From Methylotenera sp. (GTDB taxonomy: Bacteria > Pseudomonadota > Gammaproteobacteria > Burkholderiales > Methylophilaceae), in assembly GCA_027310735.1 (NCBI GenBank), contig DAIDAH010000093.1, positions 1 through 10,181 on the forward strand: DNA of 10,181 bases, written 5' to 3'. Shown in pieces: positions 1 through 7,121 of the stretch. Position 1 is the stretch's first letter. Every line of letters begins with the position of its first letter. The notes beneath the pieces are model-generated. The model saw only the letters and a list, made by a program, of their open reading frames with translations, had not been told where the DNA came from and did not search any database. Made by a program: the position numbers and the translations under genes.

Positions 1-411
1 CTCAAAGCGCACGTCACTTAGCTCCAGTTTACCTTTGCGTTCAACATAGACTTGTCGGTAAGTATTGACCAAAATATCTGAAATGGTTGAATCTGCCATG
101 AGTATCTCTAGCGGCCCTAAACCTAGCACTTCATGCTGGATGTCCCGCACAAGATTCATGCGCTCGGCATCGTTAATGGCAATTGCATCCTCAGCCAGCA
201 AGCGCTCGACCAGTATTTTCAGTTCATTCTTTAGCAACTCTGGTGCCATATTTTCCATCATGGACAAATCAACACGATCAAGTAGTTTGCGGTGAATACG
301 TGACCTTAGTTCCTGATAGACCCGATTGCCCATGAAACCGGTATCCTGAACAGTCATCGGCGCGGGCACCGTATCATTTTTAATTTCTTCCAACCTATCT
401 CGTAGCGACAT
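1..411 (-). CDS. tadA: TadA/CpaF pilus-assembly ATPase, N-terminal part only (runs off the left edge)
   Basis: This is the start of the cytoplasmic secretion ATPase (PilB/GspE superfamily, CpaF subfamily) that powers Flp pilus assembly. It reads 137 codons in frame to the edge without a stop. The N-terminus is variable and charged. From about residue 95 the sequence matches the conserved CpaF N-terminal domain: VLGLGPLEIL, then a stretch close to DSTISDILVN, then QVYVERKGKLEL. The Walker boxes and His box lie outside the window, so catalytic competence cannot be judged. The ATG at 411 is chosen because a strong GGAGGT (421-426) sits 9 nt upstream. It lies 86 bp downstream of tadZ on the same strand, the usual cpaE-cpaF order. 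Family assignment is firm; the gene is partial only because of the window edge. Confidence 0.95.
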   Translation of the reverse strand, partial: MSLRDRLEEIKNDTVPAPMTVQDTGFMGNRVYQELRSRIHRKLLDRVDLSMMENMAPELLKNELKILVERLLAEDAIAINDAERMNLVRDIQHEVLGLGPLEILMADSTISDILVNTYRQVYVERKGKLELSDVRFE

Positions 412-497
412 AATTCAGTTACCTCCTCAATTCAGCATTCGTTACTTGTCGTTTGCTAGCCATTAGCAAGTTGCTATGCCCAGCGTTATAGATGACG

Positions 498-1664
498 TTA
501 AGCATGATGAAGCAGATGCGTCAACCAGCCATCTTTTTTAACTTTAGGGTCTACCGTCAATTTATCAGCAATGTTAAGCAAAGCTTTTGTTACCGGATCA
601 TGCTTGGCTATTTTCATGATTGGTACGCCCTGATTGACTGATGCCGATACCGCTTCATAACTATTAGGAATCGTCTCAAACACTTTCATATTCAATGTGC
701 TTTCAACATCTCTTAACTGAATATCCCCGCCTTTTTCATAGCGATTAAGCACTAATTGGATTTTTTCCTTGGCGTACCCAAGTGATAGCAACGCATGAAT
801 CAGGCGTTTTGAATCTCGAATAAAAGGCAGAGTCTCCTGGATCACAAGGAAAATATGGTCGGTATGATCTAACGCCTTTACACTGGTTGCGTTGAGCGTG
901 CGGCCAATATCCAGAATCACATAGTCATAATGAGTTTTGGCAAGCTTTAACAGCGCATCGATGTTGTCTGGCTTAATGGCTACAGCATGTTCAGCATCCT
1001 CAGGCGCAGCCAGCACACCAAAGTTAGGTAATATCTGCACCATGGACGAAGCTAATAAAGACGCATCAAGACGAGAAATATTACTTGCTACATCTGTAAG
1101 TGTATTTGCCGGAACTTTATCTGAAACAAATAGCGCGGCATCGCCAAACTGCAAGTTCAGATCCAGCAGCGCCACGCTCTTACCAAATGACGAGGCCAAG
1201 ATATAGCCAAGGTTGCAAGCCAGAAAAGTCGCACCACTTCCGCCCTTACCTGCAATAAATGTAATGACCTTGCCAATATGTTGCAATGTGGAAGTCTTAT
1301 TTAATTTATTTTCAATAAGCGCAACCGCTGTGCTAAGTGATTTAGGCACTAAAGGCAAAGACAATACATCTTTAACACCAATACGCATCGCCCCTATTAA
1401 AAACTCAGGCGTTGCGTTCTCACACAGTACGATAAAAGATGTATTCGTATTTTGATGGCTGAATCTTTCAAGTACGGCAAGTTGGTCAATGCCCAAACTA
1501 TGCCCGTTCAGGATAACAAGATCAGGGCTTTCCTGACCTATAGACTGTGCTGCAGCATCCACGCTATCAAACAGTACAAACTCCCTTTTGGCGTTTTCCA
1601 TCTGTAGAATCTGACGCATTGATTCCATTAATGCTCTGTCAGGTGAAATTAGTATAATTTTCAT
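498..1664 (-). CDS. tadZ: TadZ/CpaE pilus localisation protein (pseudo-receiver plus MinD/ParA-like ATPase)
   Basis: This 388-aa protein has the two-part TadZ/CpaE layout. Residues 1-120 form a receiver-like fold. In it the usual phospho-acceptor Asp appears to be Asn53 (LVILNGHS), so it is probably an atypical, non-phosphorylated receiver. Residues 132-375 are a MinD/ParA-like ATPase. The deviant Walker A is KGGSGATF (140-147), keeping the signature Lys140 but with Ala where the usual P-loop Lys sits. LLDLNLQFGD (166-175) and a Walker B-like VILDIG (249-254) follow. TadZ proteins are known to mark the pole and recruit other Tad components. An upstream GTG at 1673 is open in frame, but the ATG at 1664 is preferred because AGGTGA (1670-1675) lies 5 nt before it and overlaps the GTG. 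The gene follows the tadE-like gene by 17 bp, so cotranscription is likely. Confidence 0.93.
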   Translation of the reverse strand: MKIILISPDRALMESMRQILQMENAKREFVLFDSVDAAAQSIGQESPDLVILNGHSLGIDQLAVLERFSHQNTNTSFIVLCENATPEFLIGAMRIGVKDVLSLPLVPKSLSTAVALIENKLNKTSTLQHIGKVITFIAGKGGSGATFLACNLGYILASSFGKSVALLDLNLQFGDAALFVSDKVPANTLTDVASNISRLDASLLASSMVQILPNFGVLAAPEDAEHAVAIKPDNIDALLKLAKTHYDYVILDIGRTLNATSVKALDHTDHIFLVIQETLPFIRDSKRLIHALLSLGYAKEKIQLVLNRYEKGGDIQLRDVESTLNMKVFETIPNSYEAVSASVNQGVPIMKIAKHDPVTKALLNIADKLTVDPKVKKDGWLTHLLHHA

Positions 1665-1669
1665 TTGAA

Positions 1670-1675
1670 TCACCT
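1670..1675 (-). promoter_or_regulatory. Shine-Dalgarno site that fixes the tadZ start
   Basis: AGGTGA (inside AAAGGTGA) lies 5 nt before the ATG at 1664. The alternative GTG start at 1673 falls inside this site and so lacks a ribosome-binding site of its own. Confidence 0.6.
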
Positions 1676-1681
1676 TTAAAT

Positions 1682-2200
1682 TTAACCGGTATATCCCAAG
1701 CTTTCAGCTGGCATGGTTACCGTGGATGCCGGTATAGGCACGGATAAAAATGGGAATAACCCAATCATTGGTATATAAGATGCCCCCACTATAGATACTC
1801 TTACGAATGCAATGCAACCATCCGGGCCACTCAAGCATGCTGAAATGTTGTCTGCCGGGCTAGCTGGGAAAGGGTTAGGTGTATCACCACTTGCCGTAAT
1901 ATATTCAATGTTAATGTTAGTTGCGGCAATCTCAGCACCGGCTGGCAGACTGCCTCCACCGAACAGCGCCAAGCTTTTGACTGTATCTTGGCTGGCTGTA
2001 TCAGCCCATCTCACCACCGCTTCACGCGCAGCGCGGCGGGTAACTTCTTGCACAGTGTTGTACACATAAAACAATCGACCAAACTCAAAAATGCCAAACA
2101 GTATTGTGAATAACAGCATTGCAATAATGGCAAACTCAACCGCTGCCGCGCCCTGCTGGTTGCTTGGTTTTATGTGCGTTATTTTTATTGTTTTCAACAT
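1682..2200 (-). CDS. tadE: TadE/TadF-like minor pseudopilin (second of two)
   Basis: This 172-aa protein has the classic TadE N-terminus: a short basic leader, then Gly17 followed by AAAVEF, a hydrophobic segment (about 22-38) and EFGRLFYVYN. The pattern G|xxxVEF is the type IVb prepilin processing site, cleaved after Gly by the Tad prepilin peptidase. TadE/TadF are minor pseudopilins needed for Flp pilus biogenesis. The mature domain has one Cys pair (C122, C129) that could form a periplasmic disulfide. A longer open frame reaches 2302 but would overlap the upstream gene. The ATG at 2200 is chosen because AAGGAG (2207-2212) sits 6 nt before it; an ATG at 2206 touches that site directly. The gap to the upstream tadE-like gene is 10 bp, so the two are surely cotranscribed. 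Confidence 0.92.
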   Translation of the reverse strand: MLKTIKITHIKPSNQQGAAAVEFAIIAMLLFTILFGIFEFGRLFYVYNTVQEVTRRAAREAVVRWADTASQDTVKSLALFGGGSLPAGAEIAATNINIEYITASGDTPNPFPASPADNISACLSGPDGCIAFVRVSIVGASYIPMIGLFPFLSVPIPASTVTMPAESLGYTG

Positions 2201-2206
2201 ATCCAT

Positions 2207-2212
2207 CTCCTT
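2207..2212 (-). promoter_or_regulatory. Shine-Dalgarno site overlapping the upstream stop codon
   Basis: AAGGAG overlaps the TAA stop (2211-2213) of the upstream tadE-like gene and lies 6 nt before the ATG at 2200. This favours that start and suggests translational coupling. Confidence 0.6.
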
Positions 2213-2678
2213 AACGCATATAACGCATCGTGGTATAAGGTGAAAATGTCGTATCCCAAGAAGTACCACCACTTGGAATAAACACTGGAATCCAGCCGCC
2301 AATCGTCATTGGATAAGCATTGATGCTGACTGTGACATAAGTAGGTGCGTCACAATTAGGATCGCAACTTACATCCACATCACTGGCAGAAAAGCTAGGT
2401 ACCTGCGCCTGACTTGCCGCACTGACTACGAGAGTTTTAGCTTCATCCTTTAATGCAGCGTCAATTGCAACGGTGGTACTTACTCTGTTGTTGGAAAGAA
2501 ATCGTGCTGCATCACGGGTACTTTTTGCCAATGCATCGTAGTACCAGAATGCTCTGCCGAACTCAATGATGCCAGTCACAATCATCAGCAATGGAATGAG
2601 TAGTAGAGCAAATTCGACGGCAACTGCGCCACGATGCCGCACCACACCTAATCTTAAATTGTTATTTTTCATGATCAT
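2211..2678 (-). CDS. tadE: TadE/TadF-like minor pseudopilin (first of two)
   Basis: This 155-aa protein is a paralogue of the next gene. It has a basic leader (about 17 residues), Gly17 followed by AVAVEF, a hydrophobic helix (about 22-38) and EFGRAFWYYDAL, then a mature domain. This is the TadE family signature, with cleavage by the prepilin peptidase predicted after Gly17. It carries a close Cys pair (C105, C109, in SCDPNCD). The ATG at 2678 overlaps the TGA of the TadG-like gene as ATGA, indicating translational coupling. A second ATG at 2672, two codons in, is also possible, and no strong ribosome-binding site distinguishes them. The partner tadE-like gene follows after 10 bp. Whether this one is functionally TadE or TadF cannot be told from sequence alone. 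Confidence 0.92.
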   Translation of the reverse strand: MIMKNNNLRLGVVRHRGAVAVEFALLLIPLLMIVTGIIEFGRAFWYYDALAKSTRDAARFLSNNRVSTTVAIDAALKDEAKTLVVSAASQAQVPSFSASDVDVSCDPNCDAPTYVTVSINAYPMTIGGWIPVFIPSGGTSWDTTFSPYTTMRYMR

Positions 2679-4084
2679 CTGTACAGCTTGATATCACTGG
2701 TTGGTAAAGGGGTTGGTAACAACCCACCAAATTCAACGTATAGATCTTTGTCAGGAGACTGATTTGCTTTTTTTTGCATCAGAAACTTACCGACACCAAG
2801 TACGACTGCTGGCCTGCAAACTCCGCCCGCAGATAGGCACTCTAGTATCACCATATTGAGAACACGCCTTCCAGACCTTGATGGGTGAGATGGTGCCAAG
2901 AAGAAGTTGCCACTTGTTTGGGCGTAAGGTGACGGCTCTGGGTAACTTGTGGCAGTGCCACCACTATATAAAGTTGGCCAGTCTGAAGTTGTCTTCCCAA
3001 CAGGTCTAAAAGCTGACCACAACACACCATAATCACTGAAAGTTCTAAGCGTAGGAGTTGGCGGTGCATAAGGTATGGGTTTGCAAGGTTTACCTGACTT
3101 GCATGTACCATTCGTTGCACTATCAACTGGAGTAATGCTTTGTTGTGCTAGATTAGGAGGTTTATGCATCCATGTTGATGGAGAACCAGCAGCGCCATCG
3201 CTATAAATATATTCTTTGATATTTCTATCTGGTGGCGCGGTTGTAGCATCACATTTATTCTTTGTGTTGAAAACGTCAAATCTTGAATCAAGCGCCTCAA
3301 GCTGAGGATCTGAAATACCGGTATTGGTATTTACAGTTTGCCCTACAACCGGCGTGTAACCAGTTTTACCTGTGCAAATATAAGGTAATGTGCCGCTAGT
3401 GTTGGTCACAGAACAGGAACCAGGCGTGTTCGACTCAGGGTCTAGCCAATACATCGTGCCAGGGCCTATTGGGTTAAAGTTGCTTACTTTATAGGCGACA
3501 CCGCGTTCAAATCCTAACTCATTAGGAATGGTGCCAGGGTCTGGCTGTCTGCATATACCAATGGGGGTGATGTCAACTTCGTACTTACCTGCCACAGCCA
3601 AACCAAATGTTTGTGTTTGCAGGATGTTCCATACTCTGGAAAACCATGCATTAAAATTACGGTTGTTCGTATCTACTTTCAAGAAAGTTTTGTCTGCAGC
3701 CAAAGCATCAGTAGTAATGCTACTAATAGGCACCATACAAGCATCATCAGGACAACTGCCTACGCTCAAATTTGCGGCTGTAATGACTAAAGCCGTCGAA
3801 TTCAAGTCATAATTATTTGCAGCAGCAGCTTCAATTGCGCGAGCCTGAGCACTATCAACCCCGCAACACACACCAGAAAGCTTACCGTTCAGTTGCTTAG
3901 CACCACTTAATGCTGCCGCATCTGCCGCATTTTGTAACTCTGTTTTAGCCACATAGAGATGCCCTAAATCCAGCACTATGCCTAGAATGCCGATCATCGC
4001 AATTAAAGCAAGTGCCACAATAATCGCGACTGCGCCATTCTGGCATTGCCTTGACTGTGTTCTACATGGTCTTTGCGTGGTCAT
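2675..4084 (-). CDS. tadG: TadG-like pilus assembly protein, Cys-rich
   Basis: This 469-aa protein starts with the TadE/TadG-like N-terminal segment: a basic leader with two Cys, NGAVAIIVAL, a transmembrane helix (about 18-38) and then LDLGHLYVAKTELQNAADAA (39-58). That last stretch is the hallmark of the Flp pilus-assembly TadE/G-like domain. The remaining roughly 400 residues would be periplasmic and hold about ten Cys (CC, SCPDDAC, CKSGKPC, LECLSAGGVC). A TGYTPVVGQ stretch and an LDSRFDVFN stretch look familiar from betaproteobacterial TadG-related proteins. I see no DxSxS metal site of the von Willebrand A domain found in some TadG proteins. The ATG at 4084 is preferred over 4099 because GGGAG (4093-4097) lies 8 nt before it. 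Its stop overlaps the next gene as ATGA. Its exact role (anchor, minor pilin or adhesin) is inference. Confidence 0.88.
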   Translation of the reverse strand: MTTQRPCRTQSRQCQNGAVAIIVALALIAMIGILGIVLDLGHLYVAKTELQNAADAAALSGAKQLNGKLSGVCCGVDSAQARAIEAAAANNYDLNSTALVITAANLSVGSCPDDACMVPISSITTDALAADKTFLKVDTNNRNFNAWFSRVWNILQTQTFGLAVAGKYEVDITPIGICRQPDPGTIPNELGFERGVAYKVSNFNPIGPGTMYWLDPESNTPGSCSVTNTSGTLPYICTGKTGYTPVVGQTVNTNTGISDPQLEALDSRFDVFNTKNKCDATTAPPDRNIKEYIYSDGAAGSPSTWMHKPPNLAQQSITPVDSATNGTCKSGKPCKPIPYAPPTPTLRTFSDYGVLWSAFRPVGKTTSDWPTLYSGGTATSYPEPSPYAQTSGNFFLAPSHPSRSGRRVLNMVILECLSAGGVCRPAVVLGVGKFLMQKKANQSPDKDLYVEFGGLLPTPLPTSDIKLYR

Positions 4085-4092
4085 ATCATCAT

Positions 4093-4097
4093 CTCCC
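4093..4097 (-). promoter_or_regulatory. Shine-Dalgarno site that fixes the tadG-like start
   Basis: GGGAG lies 8 nt before the ATG at 4084. The longer alternative from 4099 would place this site inside the coding region and has no comparable site upstream. Confidence 0.5.
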
Positions 4098-4123
4098 ATA
4101 GCAGTTACGCTACTGTCTTGACC

Positions 4124-4462
4124 CTATCTGCTTCCACTACTTGTGGTGCCAGTACCAGTGCCGCTTGTACCGCTATTGCTACCCCCTGAACCAACACCGA
4201 TATTAAATATATTTGGTGTGATAGGCGGCTGTACAAAAGACCTGTGGTAGCGGTCAACTGCGGCATTGGCGGCTTGCCCATCAACACCATTGACTGGTTC
4301 TGTATCAAGTGATGCATCTGGGTTAAGTGTCTGTTGTGCCTTAGCCGCATTCACTGAGTCACCAAAGTGCTCATCAAGGTGAGGTGTCGTAGTGGCGCAT
4401 CCAGCTAGAAAAGCCACTGAATATAGACTCGCCAATATTAATTTGTAGGTAGATATGTGCAT
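4124..4462 (-). CDS. Small Tad-locus lipoprotein with Gly/Ser/Thr-rich tail
   Basis: This 112-aa protein has a lipoprotein signal peptide with lipobox FLAGC (Cys22) and Ala at +2, which predicts outer-membrane sorting. The middle contains GQAANAAVDRYHRSF (62-76), the most distinctive segment. It is followed by a Pro-rich turn and a low-complexity tail of Gly, Ser and Thr (about 89-111). A good AAGGAG sits upstream of the ATG at 4462. The gene begins 10 bp after the secretin gene, with the ribosome-binding site overlapping the secretin stop. This is the slot where other Tad loci place an accessory outer-membrane protein (RcpB/CpaD or a TadD-type lipoprotein). A role in secretin assembly or stability is therefore a reasonable inference, but I cannot show homology to those proteins. 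TAG stop at 4124. Confidence 0.85.
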   Translation of the reverse strand: MHISTYKLILASLYSVAFLAGCATTTPHLDEHFGDSVNAAKAQQTLNPDASLDTEPVNGVDGQAANAAVDRYHRSFVQPPITPNIFNIGVGSGGSNSGTSGTGTGTTSSGSR

Positions 4463-4472
4463 GATCCTCTCC

Positions 4473-6107
4473 TTATTTCATCTCAAAACCATCTTTGGTC
4501 GCAGGTTGTTGTGGAACAACCGCATCAGGCTGTGGTGCCGGAGCATTTGGCGCTGGAGCATTGTCTGTTGGCGCAGCAGGTGCGTCTGAATCTTTAGGGC
4601 TAGCTTCCAACTTACCATTCAGGAAGAAATCAGTTTTATTCGGTTGCTTAAAGTTGTCAGTAGGCAATGAATAGTTTGGGGGCAACGGTTTTACTAAACG
4701 TGGCGTCACGACGAAAATAAGTTCGGTCTTGTCATTCTGGAATTCACTGCTGCGGAACAAAGCGCCTAGAATTGGAATGTTGCCGAGTACAGGAAAGCGT
4801 CGGATAGTTTCTGTGACGTTGTTTTTAATCAAGCCAGCAATCGCAAAGCTTTGACCATCACGCAGCTGCACTGTGGTAGAAGCGCGTCTAGTGACAAAGG
4901 ATGGCAATACACTGCGTCCAGCACCAGCAACCACTTCGGTACCACTTTGTGATAGCTCAGAAACTTCTGGTGCGACTCTTAAGTTAATCAAACCATCTTC
5001 AAGCACAGTTGGAGTGAACTTGAGGCCAATACCGAACTCTTTTTCTTCAAGCGTAATGGTTGATAAGCCACCAGCATTAGTTTGTGGCACTGGAATAAAC
5101 AACTTGCCACCAGCCAGAAAACTGCCCTCTTGCCCACTAATGGCGATGATATTAGGTTCAGCCAGTATTTTGACGATACCGTCTTTATTTTCAGCATCAA
5201 CTTTAATAGAGGTGTTGCCATGCGTTACAGTAACCAAGCCGCCCGGTGATAATGGATTTGCACCAGTCAGGCTTAAGAATCCAGCCGCAATTGCATAGGC
5301 CACACCACCATTGACGCGAGAGGCATTGAATTGCGCGCCTAACTTATCAAGCAGATTCTTGGAAACTTCAGCCATCTTCACTTCAAGCATGACTTGCTGT
5401 GGTGCTGCAACCTGCAGCATATTGATGACTTTCTTATCCTTATCTTTGCCGGCATAAGCTTCTGCCAAGGCTAAGGCTTTATCTGCTTTAACGGCATCAG
5501 AAACCGTGCCACTTAACACCAGTGAGTCAGCGGCAGTATTTACCTTGATACCACTTTCATTGGGTAATAATTGATGTAACTTACTTTGTAATCCAGGTGC
5601 ATCAACACCTACATTGACGCCAACTACCATGACATCCAGTACGGTTGCGCCACCTGACTTATCCCAAATAATGACTGAAGTTGAGCCAACTGCTTTGGCA
5701 TGAATAACCACTTCTCGCGGGCTAGTTACATCAATATTGACAACCTTTTCATCGTCAATCTTTACCTTTTGCAAACTTCTGCCTACAGGTAAACGAAACA
5801 AATGAGATTCACCTAATGAAAAGTCCATTCGCTGTGTTATTTCAGTTGAGGGTGGGTTGTGCATAGGCATATTCATTGCCATGTGCTCATCCATTGGCTT
5901 CTTCACTCTGGCTTTAGATTTGGACTTTTTTGGCGACTTAACTGGCGAAACAGTTTTATCCGTGTTAGTGGCAACGGCTACAGTAGTATTGGCCGTATCT
6001 GCAGCGTACAAAGGCTCTCCAGCGATAAGTACTATCCCTAGAGTAGCGGCTAGGATCTTACCGCAATGATGCGATAAGCGGCTATTGGTGTATTTTTGCG
6101 CATTCAT
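4473..6107 (-). CDS. rcpA: RcpA/CpaC outer-membrane secretin of the Tad pilus
   Basis: This 544-aa secretin should form the outer-membrane channel for the Flp pilus. It has a signal peptide ending near LYA|AD (35-37). A Lys-rich then Met/His-rich linker follows (about 58-85). Next come the pilus-secretin N-terminal domain (about 91-162), a BON-like domain (about 170-235, with LVLSGTVSD) and the secretin domain (about 238-475). The C-terminal signature is clear: VPVPQ-type gate region near 339-341, then FPVLGNIPILGALFRS (438-453) and TELIFVVTPRLV (461-472). The protein ends in a Pro/Ala-rich tail (about 505-537). The ATG at 6107 is chosen over an in-frame TTG at 6131 because GGGAG (6115-6119) lies 7 nt upstream and the signal peptide then starts sensibly. 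The gap to rcpC is 85 bp; the lipoprotein gene follows after 10 bp. Confidence 0.95.
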   Translation of the reverse strand: MNAQKYTNSRLSHHCGKILAATLGIVLIAGEPLYAADTANTTVAVATNTDKTVSPVKSPKKSKSKARVKKPMDEHMAMNMPMHNPPSTEITQRMDFSLGESHLFRLPVGRSLQKVKIDDEKVVNIDVTSPREVVIHAKAVGSTSVIIWDKSGGATVLDVMVVGVNVGVDAPGLQSKLHQLLPNESGIKVNTAADSLVLSGTVSDAVKADKALALAEAYAGKDKDKKVINMLQVAAPQQVMLEVKMAEVSKNLLDKLGAQFNASRVNGGVAYAIAAGFLSLTGANPLSPGGLVTVTHGNTSIKVDAENKDGIVKILAEPNIIAISGQEGSFLAGGKLFIPVPQTNAGGLSTITLEEKEFGIGLKFTPTVLEDGLINLRVAPEVSELSQSGTEVVAGAGRSVLPSFVTRRASTTVQLRDGQSFAIAGLIKNNVTETIRRFPVLGNIPILGALFRSSEFQNDKTELIFVVTPRLVKPLPPNYSLPTDNFKQPNKTDFFLNGKLEASPKDSDAPAAPTDNAPAPNAPAPQPDAVVPQQPATKDGFEMK

Positions 6108-6114
6108 TTCATTT

Positions 6115-6119
6115 CTCCC
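6115..6119 (-). promoter_or_regulatory. Shine-Dalgarno site that fixes the secretin start
   Basis: GGGAG lies 7 nt before the ATG at 6107 and inside the longer TTG-initiated reading, so it favours the shorter protein. Confidence 0.55.
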
Positions 6120-6192
6120 TAGCAATTTCAAATATCACTTTAAACTGATGTAAATGAGTTACTGCTTATCATGAATAGGTATGGACTTTCTT

Positions 6193-7083
6193 TTACATAC
6201 CTTCATTTTGCTTAAACACCTCAATACTCTTGGTTGTACCTCTAATAACTTCAACCTGATCAGATGGCGCTTGCTTCTCAACAGCTTGTTTAGCCTTAGC
6301 GCGTTTATAAACCACAACTTTTTTCACAACAGTTTTAACTTCCGGCTGTTGTGATGACGCCTCTACTGGCTGCTCAACTCGATTAAGTAAACTCTTTTTT
6401 GTTGACCCCGTGGTATTAACTGAACTGGTATCAACTTGATTGCGCAATACCAGAGACAAACTGCCTACGCTACGAGCCAGATCAAGTTTTTCAGCTTGCT
6501 CAGGTGTTACCTCCAGCGTGACCGCATTCACTACTTTAGGCTTGGTTTCATCACGGCTCTGTTCTTGTGCAATCGCCAGAACCAGAATGTGCTCAAGCAC
6601 GATTTTGGATATACTCTTGTTGGTGTTTTCGGCTTTAGCACTTTCATCTTCAGTATTCACAACGATATCTACATAGTTACCAGGCAACGCAAACCCTGCC
6701 ACGCCTACCACATCATTAACACGTACCGTAATCGCTCTATTACCTTGGCTAATTACAGCTGATAATCCACCTGTTGCGCCTATTGGAGCCAATTTTGATT
6801 CAAGTATTGGTTCACCACGTAATAAGCTGGTTTTAACTACCCGCGTATCCAGCACTTTAGGGTCGTCAGTCGCCCCGGCTGGCACGCTACCTTTAGGCCA
6901 GTCAGCAACCGTCATCATCTGTGGGTTGAGCGGCGTACCCAAATCGATATCAAGCGCGGCAACCACTACTTTGCTAGAAGCCACTCTCGATTGCTCTGAC
7001 ATCCAGCGTGAAGCTAGAACTACCGCCCCAATACCTATAGCAATTGAAATGGCAATCATCAATAAAGCTCTTGTGTTTTTCAT
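6193..7083 (-). CDS. rcpC: RcpC/CpaB Flp pilus assembly protein
   Basis: This 296-aa protein has the CpaB layout. An N-terminal membrane anchor (about 6-25) is followed by a SAF domain (about 38-100: VVVAALDIDLGTPL, DWPKGSVPAG, LLRGEPIL). A RcpC-type domain (about 105-216) contains GNRAITVRVNDVVGVAGF, PGNYVDIVV and VTLEVTPEQAEKLDLA. The C-terminal 75 residues are Lys/Val-rich low complexity (KTVVKKVVVYKRAKAKQ), longer than the conserved core needs. CpaB/RcpC is a periplasmic component that works with the secretin; SAF domains may bind glycans or peptidoglycan, which is not shown here. AAAGGGGA (7090-7097) lies 6 nt before the ATG at 7083. It starts 38 bp after the AAA+ ATPase gene and precedes the secretin gene, as in most Tad loci. 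Confidence 0.94.
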   Translation of the reverse strand: MKNTRALLMIAISIAIGIGAVVLASRWMSEQSRVASSKVVVAALDIDLGTPLNPQMMTVADWPKGSVPAGATDDPKVLDTRVVKTSLLRGEPILESKLAPIGATGGLSAVISQGNRAITVRVNDVVGVAGFALPGNYVDIVVNTEDESAKAENTNKSISKIVLEHILVLAIAQEQSRDETKPKVVNAVTLEVTPEQAEKLDLARSVGSLSLVLRNQVDTSSVNTTGSTKKSLLNRVEQPVEASSQQPEVKTVVKKVVVYKRAKAKQAVEKQAPSDQVEVIRGTTKSIEVFKQNEGM

Positions 7084-7121
7084 TTCTGATCCCCTTTGTT
7101 TTCTCTGCTCATTAACAATCT

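Noticed and set aside
65..295. 76-codon plus-strand open frame at the left edge
   Set aside because: It is antisense to the conserved N-terminal part of TadA/CpaF and is Ser-rich in the way antisense frames often are.
4105..4350. 81-codon minus-strand open frame overlapping the lipoprotein gene
   Set aside because: The competing frame has a lipobox signal peptide and a strong ribosome-binding site; this one has neither.
4873..5298. 141-codon open frame on the plus strand
   Set aside because: It lies wholly inside the secretin gene on the opposite strand, has no recognisable domain or ribosome-binding site, and the minus-strand secretin is unmistakable.
6436..6762. Two overlapping plus-strand open frames opposite rcpC
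   Set aside because: Both are antisense to a clear CpaB/RcpC protein and show no family features; they are shadows of its codon pattern.
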